This document shows, piece after piece, positions 8,866 to 16,271 of a DNA stretch of 64,000 nucleotides. The notes under the pieces are model-generated. The model ran no database searches. It saw only the letters and a list, made by a program, of their open reading frames with translations, and was not told the origin of the DNA. A program made the position numbers and the translations under genes. The stretch covers positions 2,480,001-2,544,000 of the forward strand of contig NZ_CP012750.1 of the NCBI RefSeq assembly GCF_001302565.1, in the 5' to 3' direction. Every line of letters begins with the position of its first letter. Within the stretch, counting starts at the first letter, position 1. The stretch comes from Glutamicibacter halophytocola. GTDB lineage: Bacteria; Actinomycetota; Actinomycetes; Actinomycetales; Micrococcaceae.

Positions 8866-9484
8866 CCGCGAGACGGTGCGCCTTGCCGCTGCCATTGGCG
8901 GGCGTCGCAACGCTGTCGCAGTAGCCCAGATGCTTCCGCTTCGGCGAGAAGCGGCCAGGACGTACATCAGGTTCTTCCGCGTCGATCAGCACTGGATGGC
9001 ATCGAACGCAGACCCCTCGCAGATCCAATGGCTGGTCGACGACCCTTCGTGGGCTATGAACCGCGACCTGCTCGACGAGCTGGATGCCGCCGACCGCCGC
9101 AGGCAGCTGGACTTCATCCTCCTATGGGTTGGAGCCGAGCTCCGCGACTCGCGCTTGACCACATCCGACGAGCGCTTCCGCGACGCCGTGCAGGCGGCGA
9201 TGCATCGCTGCTCGATCTCGATCCATCGCCACAACCTCAGCGACGTGGTCGATACGGCTCCGGCGATGGCGGAGATGGAGATCCGCAGCTTCTTGCAGCG
9301 GATCTACACGGCGGTCCCCGGCGGACTGCCGAGGGCCATCGAGGGCTACGTCTCGTCGTACGCCAACGAAAAGCCGGGCGGCCAGGCGGCCGGCGAAGTC
9401 GGCATCGAACGCCGACTGATTGACCCATACGACGCCTTGGGGTTTTCCCTTGACGTCACCACCACTACTCCAGAGGAGAACTGA
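8849..9484 (+). CDS. Hypothetical protein downstream of Rep
   Basis: 211 residues, overlapping the end of the Rep gene by 17 bp, which suggests translational coupling. The N-terminus MRRLTDRETVRLAAAIGGRRNAVAVAQMLPLRREAARTYIRF looks like a small helical, possibly helix-turn-helix, domain; the rest is helical and unfamiliar. It ends in TTTTPEEN, encoded by a 33-bp segment that recurs at the end of the gene finishing at 10373. The function is unknown; the position suggests an accessory replication factor. Confidence 0.6.
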   Translation: MRRLTDRETVRLAAAIGGRRNAVAVAQMLPLRREAARTYIRFFRVDQHWMASNADPSQIQWLVDDPSWAMNRDLLDELDAADRRRQLDFILLWVGAELRDSRLTTSDERFRDAVQAAMHRCSISIHRHNLSDVVDTAPAMAEMEIRSFLQRIYTAVPGGLPRAIEGYVSSYANEKPGGQAAGEVGIERRLIDPYDALGFSLDVTTTTPEEN

Positions 9485-9489
9485 TCATG
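9457..9489 (+). repeat. 33-bp direct repeat at a gene junction, copy 1
   Basis: This copy spans the last codons of the preceding gene, its TGA, and the ATG of the next gene; it includes AGAGGAG, which serves as the ribosome-binding site for the start at 9487. It is identical to 10346-10378, and similarity continues a further 8 bp with one mismatch. Confidence 0.85.
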
Positions 9490-9762
9490 ACGACCACGAC
9501 CATTTGCCCGCACCAGATCCAAGGGGTGAGGTTCCGGCAGCTGCTTCTCGGCGATGGCCGGCCCAGCGTCTGCGAAATGTGCACCGATGCACAGACCCGC
9601 GCATTGGTCGCCGAGCTTGACAGTCAGGCAACCTCGATCGGAGTCAAGCGCGTTCCTCCCGAGATGAAGTGCTGGTCGCTGAACTGCGGCTGGCCCTACG
9701 GAGCCGACATCGACCTCGCCGCTCGCCAGTCGATGGTCGCCTGGGCACGGGGAACAGCTTGA
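9487..9762 (+). CDS. Small Cys-rich hypothetical protein
   Basis: 91 residues with an ideally placed AGAGGAG upstream. It holds ICPHQ near the start, CEMC at about 30-33 and CWSLNCGW at about 62-69, so a zinc-binding fold is likely. It resembles small phage or plasmid zinc proteins of unknown role. It sits in the rep operon of the element, and its stop overlaps the probable TTG start of the next gene. Confidence 0.55.
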   Translation: MTTTTICPHQIQGVRFRQLLLGDGRPSVCEMCTDAQTRALVAELDSQATSIGVKRVPPEMKCWSLNCGWPYGADIDLAARQSMVAWARGTA

Positions 9763-10373
9763 CGCTGGCAAATGGGTCCACGGACCGGTGCCTCCACCGC
9801 CTGATTGGCCAGAGATGCTCTGACCCCCACTGCTACACGACCAAGATCCACGGCTTCAGCGATCTGCGCGTGGGTGGCATCGAGCTGAGCACCGCCTGGA
9901 TCGATCACACCACTGCCCGGAAGCGCGATGGGCAGCTCGCTGCGCTTGTCGCGCAGCCGTACGGGCTCGGCGACGACGATCGTGCGGCACTGCTCCGGCT
10001 GGGGGCCAAGCCGGGACTCGGCGTCGAGATCGACGACGCCGGCGGGTGGTACGGACACGGCACCATCTGGATCGCCATCTGGCGCGACGGCGAAATCTCC
10101 CTGGCAGACGTTGCCACTGAGTGCTCCGAGTGCTTCCCCGGTGACTGGCTCATGCGCTGCGCCGACAAGGCATTGCTCTGCGGACGGTGCGCTCCTGACC
10201 TCTACGGAAATCGCGTGACGCTCATTGACTCCGATGATCCGTTCAGCGATTCGGCCAACTCCGAATGGGTTTCGGGCAGGCTGCCTGCTCTTCGAAAGTG
10301 GGCCCAAATGGCGACCTTCATGTACGACGCAACGAGCTTGCCAGCCACCACCACTACTCCAGAGGAGAACTGA
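9759..10373 (+). CDS. Hypothetical zinc-ribbon-like protein
   Basis: 204 residues if the TTG at 9759 is the start; this codon overlaps the TGA of the upstream gene. The frame is open back to 9669, but there it would lie over the coding part of the upstream gene. The protein has an early CLHRLIGQRCSDPHC, then ECSECFPGDWLMRCADKALLCGRCAPDLYG, four or more CxxC-type pairs that suggest structural zinc. The middle part GHGTIWIAIWRDGEISL is beta-rich. It ends SLPATTTTPEEN through the shared 33-bp repeat. The function is unknown. Confidence 0.5.
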   Translation: MTLANGSTDRCLHRLIGQRCSDPHCYTTKIHGFSDLRVGGIELSTAWIDHTTARKRDGQLAALVAQPYGLGDDDRAALLRLGAKPGLGVEIDDAGGWYGHGTIWIAIWRDGEISLADVATECSECFPGDWLMRCADKALLCGRCAPDLYGNRVTLIDSDDPFSDSANSEWVSGRLPALRKWAQMATFMYDATSLPATTTTPEEN

Positions 10374-10378
10374 TCATG
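10346..10378 (+). repeat. 33-bp direct repeat at a gene junction, copy 2
   Basis: Identical to 9457-9489. It supplies the C-terminal TTTPEEN of one gene, its TGA, the AGAGGAG ribosome-binding site and the ATG of the next gene (10376). Confidence 0.85.
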
Positions 10379-10741
10379 GCGACCACCATCAACCCCCGCA
10401 TCGCCGGCCTGCGCGCCTGGGCCGACACGTCGCTGGAGCGCGCCGCCGTCGAGCTGCTGATCGGCTTCAACGGCAGCCACCTCATGGACGGCCCGTGGAT
10501 CCGTCGCGGAGCCCCTGGGCTCTTCTGGTTCGACCCCGACACCGCGGCCGACGAGAGCGGCCACCTCAGCGGAGGAGAGCGTCGCGTCCTGGCTGTGGCG
10601 ACCAGCCTGGTCTCGCCCTCCCGTCCTGTCGACCTGGGCGACGTCATGACCGGGATCGACCCCAACGCCTTCGCGCTGGTCATCCAGGCCATGGGACAGG
10701 CGTACGGGCTGACTGCAACTGACAACGAGAAGGGAGCGTAG
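10376..10741 (+). CDS. Hypothetical protein
   Basis: 121 residues starting MATTINPRIAGLRAWADTSLERAAVELLIGF. It starts at the ATG inside the second 33-bp repeat. It is a soluble, acidic alpha/beta protein containing GPWIRRGAPGLFWFDPDTAADESGHLSGGERRVLAVATSLV, with no membrane segment or recognisable catalytic motif. It is encoded in the rep operon two bases before the next gene. Confidence 0.5.
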   Translation: MATTINPRIAGLRAWADTSLERAAVELLIGFNGSHLMDGPWIRRGAPGLFWFDPDTAADESGHLSGGERRVLAVATSLVSPSRPVDLGDVMTGIDPNAFALVIQAMGQAYGLTATDNEKGA

Positions 10742-10743
10742 CG

Positions 10744-11013
10744 ATGACGGAACTGGCCAGCGCCGGCCTGTACGAGTGGCTCAAGAACCGCGACCCGCAA
10801 CTGCTGGTCGCGTTCCACGAGGAGGCCATCGAGCAGCACCGCAACGGTCTTGATGCCGCGCTCGTGGCCTGGGACGAGCACTTCGAGCCGGCCGAGCCCA
10901 GCGACTCGTCCGCTCCCGCTCCCGAGTCCGCCGGCCCATCTTCCGCTCCCGCTCCAGATGGCACCGGCAAGTCCTCCCCCGACGCTCCCGCTCTGGGCGA
11001 GAACGAACTGTAG
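10744..11013 (+). CDS. Small acidic hypothetical protein with Pro/Ala/Ser-rich tail
   Basis: 89 residues. The first 55 are helical (LYEWLKNRDPQLLVAFHEEAIEQHRNGLDAALVAWDEHF); the rest is a low-complexity tail of Ser, Ala and Pro. It starts two bases after the previous stop with GGGAGCG just upstream, so it is translationally coupled. No function is recognised. Confidence 0.5.
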   Translation: MTELASAGLYEWLKNRDPQLLVAFHEEAIEQHRNGLDAALVAWDEHFEPAEPSDSSAPAPESAGPSSAPAPDGTGKSSPDAPALGENEL

Positions 11014-11061
11014 CTCCACACCGCATCAACCAGATAAATCACTATGGAGAGGATGGTCACC

Positions 11062-11358
11062 ATGACCAAGCTCAGCATCGAAGAAGAGATGAAGCTGGCC
11101 AAGAAGGCCCACAACGAGAAGATGGCGAAGCTCAAGCGCAAGCAGGCCGCCGAGGAGAAGCGCATCACCGATCGCGTCCTGGAACTGCTCAAGGGCGACG
11201 AGCATGCCGAGCTGTTCGGGCAGCTGTACCAGCAGGCGTTCCAGGAGCTGCTGGCCGAGCGCGAGGAGCGCAGCCGCAAGGCGAAGGAGGCCCGCGAGAT
11301 GGCACCTGTCGGAGCTGACAACGAGGCGGGAGCCACCTCGCTGACCTCGGGCTACTGA
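11062..11358 (+). CDS. Small charged coiled-coil protein
   Basis: 98 residues from the ATG at 11062, chosen because GGAGAGGA lies upstream; the ATG at 11044 has no such site. The composition is almost wholly helical and charged (EEEMKLAKKAHNEKMAKLKRKQAAEEKRITDRVLELLKG). This is the last gene of the rep-associated run before a strong terminator. It could be an accessory DNA-binding or relaxosome protein, but that is only a positional guess. Confidence 0.5.
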   Translation: MTKLSIEEEMKLAKKAHNEKMAKLKRKQAAEEKRITDRVLELLKGDEHAELFGQLYQQAFQELLAEREERSRKAKEAREMAPVGADNEAGATSLTSGY

Positions 11359-11383
11359 CGCGAAGGCGTCGCCCCGAAAGACC

Positions 11384-11413
11384 GAGCCCCGGTTGCTGTT
11401 GCAGCCGGGGCTC
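11384..11413 (+). terminator. Terminator of the rep-associated operon
   Basis: A perfect 9-bp stem (GAGCCCCGG / CCGGGGCTC), with the loop partly closed by GC pairs, followed by TTTG, 26 bp after the last stop codon. Confidence 0.75.
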
Positions 11414-11439
11414 TTTGCTGCCCAGAACCGGTCTCTAAG

Positions 11440-11968
11440 TGGCCAGATCCCGGCCAGGCCCAGACTGGTAGAAGCCCAGCAATGGGCCAGCGGTGACCAG
11501 GTGGGACCTGAGTGGAAAGACCATGGCCTTTCTGTGGCCATTAGGCACCCATCCGAGGTCTTGCTCGGGCCAAATCTTGGCCATCCTCGACCAGAGCGAA
11601 TAGTGCTGGCCATTTCAGGACCACTGAAGGGCTCTCTGCGGTCAGCATTTGGCCACTTTCAGCCCGCCATGAGCCCTCAAATGACCGGGCGATGCCTGAT
11701 GCCGAGTCCGGGTGCATTCATGGCCTCCTTCTGGCCAATTTGAGCCCATTGATGGTCTCCCGCTGACCACGTAGAGACCTCGTTTGGCCAGTCCACATTC
11801 CGTTGGCCATTGCTGGCCTGTTTCCGGCCAGCTGGGTGCCAAGATGAGCCCGGACGCAGTCCTTGAATGGGCCAGCAATTGAGCGCTGGTCACGAATAGG
11901 CCAAATGAAGCCCGCAAGCGGGAGCAGAATGGCCAGACTCGGACCGGCAGAAGCCCACCAATGGGCCA
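11440..11968. repeat. GGCC(A)-rich degenerate repeat array in non-coding DNA
   Basis: About 20 GGCC sites, most as TGGCCA, TGGCCAG or GGGCCAG, occur in roughly 530 bp, several times more than base composition would give. Two longer related units share GAAGCCCA-CAATGGGCCAG (11471-11490 and 11949-11968, one mismatch). The stretch carries no convincing gene on either strand. It lies between the rep operon terminator and the candidate oriT, where a partition site, protein-loading array or secondary origin could sit. None of these is shown. Confidence 0.6.
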
Positions 11969-12145
11969 GGCAGAGACATCCGCCCGGGGATGCGGCCGAC
12001 TTGATGCGGTGCATAGCAGGCTTGCCCGCTCGCATTGCAGCATCGATGCCGCAGAGATACGCCAGCGCGTTCATGCCCGAGTGACAGGTGCAGCGCGGGC
12101 TATCCCGTGCCCTTTGCCTGGCACCAGCGTTGGGTACGACGTGGT

Positions 12146-12227
12146 ACTGCCGCCAAGCTGTTGCCAAATGACCCTCCGCTCCCGCTTCGTGGGGCGTGCG
12201 AGGCATTGGCAACAGCGGTGCGGCAGT
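12146..12227. other. Candidate origin of transfer (oriT): long inverted repeat
   Basis: Two arms of 22 bases face each other: ACTGCCGC-caa-GCTGTTGCCAA (12146-12167) and TTGGCAACAGC-ggt-GCGGCAGT (12206-12227). This gives 19 paired positions broken by a symmetric 3-base bulge, with a 38-base loop. The hairpin lies about 250 bp upstream of the MobC-like and relaxase genes, the normal place for oriT in mobilizable elements. I could not identify the nick site. Confidence 0.55.
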
Positions 12228-12391
12228 TAAGCCCGAAGCAACGCGCAGGGTCTTCTTGACCGGGTATCGGGCCGGAGCCTATGAAGCGGAGCGAAATAGA
12301 CGTGAGGCCTGATCGAGAGTGATGGAGGCCGGCGCAGCCGGGGTTGAGCGTAGCGAAACTGTATACACCATCACTACTCGTCATGCCTGTT

Positions 12392-12442
12392 ATTGCGCGA
12401 TACAATAGTTATAGGTGCGGAGCATCGAAAACATCGCGCAAT
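12392..12442. promoter_or_regulatory. Probable promoter/operator of the mob operon
   Basis: A perfect 10-bp inverted pair, ATTGCGCGAT (12392-12401) and ATCGCGCAAT (12433-12442), flanks a TACAAT -10-like hexamer at 12401-12406. The arrangement suggests autoregulation of the mob operon, for example by the ribbon-helix-helix protein encoded just downstream. No clear -35 box is seen. Confidence 0.45.
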
Positions 12443-12473
12443 CTGGTGTTCGGAGACAGAAAAGGGAATTGCC

Positions 12474-12992
12474 ATGGCGACGAAGGAGCAGCAGGGCAGT
12501 CCCGAGCTGTCGGAGAACACCGTGGGCCACGGCGAAGCCGGGGTTGGTACACCCATTGCCGGTGAGCCGAAGGCGACGCGGTCTTCTACGTACCCGATCA
12601 GCGGCCGCGTAGCGGTAGAGCACCTGAAGCTGATCGACGAGGCGGCGGAACGCCGTGAGATGAAGCGCTCGGACCTCGTCGTGGCTGCGGTGCTCCAGTT
12701 CATCGGCAAGGGACGCGCTGGTGCCCGCAAGGTGCGGGTCGACGTGCCCGATGAGGTGCGCCGCGAGGTGAGGGCAACGCAGGAGTCGTTGGACCGGCAG
12801 ACGACTGCGCTGAACCGCTTGGGACACAATGTGCTGCCGCAGCTCAAGAAGCTGTGGGCCGGCGAAGACGTGCGCGACGCCGAGGTCATCGAGCTGCTGA
12901 CGCGCATCGACCGGAACCTCGAAGCGATGAAATCCGAGGCCACTGCTGTCGCTATGGATCTGCGCACCGTGCTCGAACGCCCGACGTGGTGA
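12474..12992 (+). CDS. mobC: MobC-like relaxosome accessory protein
   Basis: 172 residues from the ATG at 12474, preceded by AAGGGA. After a disordered N-terminus of about 40 residues comes a ribbon-helix-helix-like segment (RVAVEHLKLIDEAAERREMKRSDLVVAAVLQFI), then a helical part with LNRLGHNVLPQLKKLWAG. The latter resembles the conserved N-x2-Q/N-x-N-Q-like helix of MobC relaxosome proteins. MobC proteins bind oriT and help the relaxase to melt and nick it. The gene is directly upstream of the relaxase gene, with 6 bp between them. Confidence 0.7.
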   Translation: MATKEQQGSPELSENTVGHGEAGVGTPIAGEPKATRSSTYPISGRVAVEHLKLIDEAAERREMKRSDLVVAAVLQFIGKGRAGARKVRVDVPDEVRREVRATQESLDRQTTALNRLGHNVLPQLKKLWAGEDVRDAEVIELLTRIDRNLEAMKSEATAVAMDLRTVLERPTW

Positions 12993-12998
12993 TGGCAG

Positions 12999-15326
12999 GT
13001 GTACACAGGAATCCAGAGCACAGAAGTCGCCGACCGCATCGCCGACTACGTCCAGAACCCGAAAGGCGACGACAGCATCGGCCGCTGCCTCTACGCCTCG
13101 GGCATCGGCTGCTCCGCAGCGACTGTCAAGGCCGACTTTGCAGATACGCGGTCGCGATATGACCCGAACTCCAAACTGAAGATCGAAGCCTTTGCACTCG
13201 TTCTGAGCGCCTCGCGCGAGGAATTTGATCCCGAGGACCCGGAGCAGGTGCACCAGCTGCACCAGGTTTCGCTGGAGGTCTACCGCCGCGCGTTCCCTGG
13301 CCGGCAGCTGATGGCTGGCACGCAGATCGATGGCCAGTCCGGACTGGCGCATACCCACGGCATCGTCTCCAACATCGCCCACGAAGACGCCGAGATGACC
13401 CACACGGTCAAGGGCCGGAAGGTCACCGAGCAGGTGGTGGCGGGCAAGCCGTTCAGCTCACGAATGTCGAACGTCTTCCGAATCCGGTCAGTCACCAACA
13501 AGGTGCTGGCGGACGAGGAGTTCATGGCCTCCATCGGCTACGACAACAGCCGGCTGGGCGAGCTGATGAAGGGCCGCGCCGGCCTGGATGGCACGAAGTT
13601 CAACGGCTTGATCGGCAAACATGCCTACGACAACCGGGAACTGGTGCGCGTCACCCGGGGCACCAATGCCTGGCTACAGGCACTCAAGGACCGTATCAAG
13701 GACGCGGCATCCAGGAGCACCGACGAGGCGTCGTTCCGGCAGGAGCTGTCGCAGGACGGAGCTGTGGAGCTCGTCGAACGCGGCAATAAGAAGGTCTGGT
13801 CGTACAAGTACACCGACGAGAACGGAAAGAGCCGTACCGTGCGCTCCGGCTCCAAGCGGCTGCATCTGGACGAAGGCGGCCGAGAGGCGATCCTGCAGAC
13901 CCTTGACACCAACGGCATCGACGCCGCTGCCCAGAAGAAGTCGGCTGCCGCCCTGGCCTTCGAAAGGCACGAGGCCGAGCGTGTTGCCCGCTGGAGGAAG
14001 CGGGCTGCCGAGCGCGACGCGGCGATCCGCGCCATGCACGAAGCGCAGTCGGCACTCATCGCTCAGGAGGCCGCACTCCATGCCGCGCAGCAGGCAAATC
14101 GCGATGCCCAGCGGGCCGAAGCGACTTCACGGCAGCAAACGGCACGACGCGCGGTCCTCGACAACCCTCCGGCGCGCTTCCAGCAACTGCCGGAACCTGA
14201 GCTCTCGCAGCAGGTTGAAGAGCTGGTCGTCGTGAAGAACGAGCGCCTGGTGGGCTTGTGGTCAATTACCCGAATTGCTGATCGCGACGCAATGCGCAAG
14301 CGCCATGGCCTAACATTCGAGGAGTCCAAGTACCTTGATGTGCTGTGGGAGGACCTGGGGCGGCCTGAGACCTCTTCAGAACGGCCAGAAGAGCTGGCGG
14401 CGACCGTGCATGCCCCTGAGCCGTCCGAGGCGACTGTCAAGCCGGGACCAAGCGCGGTTCCTGCGCAGGCGGATGCCAGCTCTCGCGACTTCGAAGAAGT
14501 GCTGGCCGAGGTGAAGGCTGCTGAAGTCGAGACCGACCTGTCATGGCTTGACCGGCTGCATCCGAAGCGGAAGCGCCCAACTCCTGCGGCGAAGCCCGCG
14601 GAGCCCGAGGATCGCGAGGAAGCTGAAGCTGTCGTGCTGCCAACTGATGAGCCGTCACAGGATGTCGTGGATCTGCACGAGGTCGAGGTGGATGCACAGC
14701 TTGCCGACGAGGGGCCGCAGGCACCTGAGGTCGAGGCCGCGCCAATTGCCGAGCCGATCGCCGCGGAGCCCGTGGCCCCAACACCGGCAGACGAGCCGGC
14801 AACACCCTTGCGGGAGTCCAACCTGCGGTTGATCAAGCGCACCAACGAGCGCAAGCAGCGCACGCTGGATGCCATGGCCGACTTCGAGGAACAGCACGCC
14901 TGGACTGCCCTGGCCTGCGGGGAGCATCTCGACGAGGCGCTGGTGCCCAGTGGCGTGGGCAGGGCATGGATGACCGAGTTCGGCGAGTACCTGGACCCGG
15001 CCGTCAGCGAGCAGTTGTGGCTGCGCGTGGCGCTGATCGAGGAGCACGACGCCGAGTTCAGGGCAGGCCACGAAGCGCTATCGCAGCGCAACGAGTTGCG
15101 GGCCGCGCTGGGCTCTCGTAGTGAGTCTTCGAAAAAATTCTTGAGGCTTGATACCTCGGTGCGTCGTTCAAACTTGCGACGCCAGTGGCTGAAGTCGAAG
15201 CGGGCAGCAGGCGACTACGACCTGGGTGACGAGGACCGCAGTGCGTACACCAAGGTCGTCATCGCCGAACGCGCGGCACAGAACGATCAGGCTGCCACAT
15301 CGGAGCTGCAGCAGCCTTCGATGTAG
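12999..15326 (+). CDS. mobA: MobA/VirD2-type relaxase
   Basis: 775 residues from a GTG at 12999. The N-terminal 250 residues form the relaxase domain: a Tyr in the opening MYTGIQSTEVADRIADYV, then EEFDPEDPEQVHQLHQVSLEVYRRAFPGRQ, and the HxH metal motif in GLAHTHGIVSNI. This fits MOB_P-type relaxases, which cut one oriT strand and pilot it to the recipient. The C-terminal 500 residues are Ala/Glu-rich, coiled-coil and low-complexity with no recognised primase or helicase. No coupling protein or type IV secretion genes are seen, so the element is probably mobilizable rather than self-transmissible. A strong terminator follows. Confidence 0.8.
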   Translation: MYTGIQSTEVADRIADYVQNPKGDDSIGRCLYASGIGCSAATVKADFADTRSRYDPNSKLKIEAFALVLSASREEFDPEDPEQVHQLHQVSLEVYRRAFPGRQLMAGTQIDGQSGLAHTHGIVSNIAHEDAEMTHTVKGRKVTEQVVAGKPFSSRMSNVFRIRSVTNKVLADEEFMASIGYDNSRLGELMKGRAGLDGTKFNGLIGKHAYDNRELVRVTRGTNAWLQALKDRIKDAASRSTDEASFRQELSQDGAVELVERGNKKVWSYKYTDENGKSRTVRSGSKRLHLDEGGREAILQTLDTNGIDAAAQKKSAAALAFERHEAERVARWRKRAAERDAAIRAMHEAQSALIAQEAALHAAQQANRDAQRAEATSRQQTARRAVLDNPPARFQQLPEPELSQQVEELVVVKNERLVGLWSITRIADRDAMRKRHGLTFEESKYLDVLWEDLGRPETSSERPEELAATVHAPEPSEATVKPGPSAVPAQADASSRDFEEVLAEVKAAEVETDLSWLDRLHPKRKRPTPAAKPAEPEDREEAEAVVLPTDEPSQDVVDLHEVEVDAQLADEGPQAPEVEAAPIAEPIAAEPVAPTPADEPATPLRESNLRLIKRTNERKQRTLDAMADFEEQHAWTALACGEHLDEALVPSGVGRAWMTEFGEYLDPAVSEQLWLRVALIEEHDAEFRAGHEALSQRNELRAALGSRSESSKKFLRLDTSVRRSNLRRQWLKSKRAAGDYDLGDEDRSAYTKVVIAERAAQNDQAATSELQQPSM

Positions 15327-15356
15327 GACCTTTTAAGGTGACCAGCCTCCAGCGTC

Positions 15357-15392
15357 AGAATCCCACTTAGCACTTTTGGCAAGTGGGATTCT
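15357..15392 (+). terminator. Terminator of the mob operon
   Basis: A perfect 12-bp stem (AGAATCCCACTT / AAGTGGGATTCT) with a 12-base loop, 30 bp after the relaxase stop codon. Confidence 0.8.
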
Positions 15393-16271
15393 CTGTGGGC
15401 CTGACAATTTCCTATGCCCGGCACAACTGTCGCCACCCCGGCACCAAACAAGTGGCCACATTAATGAATTACTGATTCATACCTGCATCGGCAAAGCCTG
15501 CAGTAAGGAGTTCACAGACCGACCCTTCCATAAGCGCGTAACCGGGGTTTCGCATTGCCGACTTGAGTAACGAAATATCGAAAACACTTCTGGTCCCGTG
15601 GCTCGGGTGGAGTTCAAGGCAATTCAACCTTCCAGCGGCTACCTCACGCAGTGCGGGGCCAGGTTCAATAAGCCGAGCAGGAAATTACGTTGTTGCTAGA
15701 AGGCTGTAATCGATAGAGTCCAATGTTGACTGCCGGGAATTACGAAATCACTACTCAGAAATACAGCGCGTACCTGAAGGTCGCTATCTGTGAGAACGCG
15801 AGACAGCTCGTTATCCAAAACTACATAGCCGTCCAGTATCAATCGGATCAGTCGGCGCAGGGGGGAAGAGCTGGCTTCATGGGGTCGGAGTATTTCACTG
15901 CCTAATGCTGCGGCGGCGTGGCACCAGCCGGTTACGCTGAGGATACTCCTGGAACTCGAGAAATCCGCATCCTAACGGCTTAGACCGATGTGGCTTCAAC
16001 TCCAGTCATTGAGAGGCATTTGAGTTACTTGAAGGTGACGAGAACAGGGCTGCACTTTACCGGTTAGAAAGCCTTAGAAGTCAAGTTCACCAAGATGTGC
16101 GGTAAATTCGGAGACTCAATGCTGACCACCCTTCCGCGGGGAATAACGGCCTGTTGGTACGCAGAAAGCGAGACGCCTCCCGCCGTCTTGCTTCGCGTTG
16201 AGTAGCCTAAATGTCGCTCGTCCATGGAAGACTTGCCAACGAATCAGGAAAATAGACCAAGGGCGGTAACT
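15393..16271. other. Non-coding A+T-richer stretch before the OLD nuclease gene
   Basis: About 880 bp in which base composition shifts from the GC-rich mob genes to the A+T-richer cargo. Only short open frames occur (for example 15723-15905), with no ribosome-binding site or recognisable protein. I take it as decayed DNA or a long regulatory leader and see no RNA gene. Confidence 0.35.

Noticed and set aside
11440-11968. CRISPR array
   Set aside because: The repeats are short, degenerate and irregularly spaced, with no constant repeat-spacer pattern and no cas genes.
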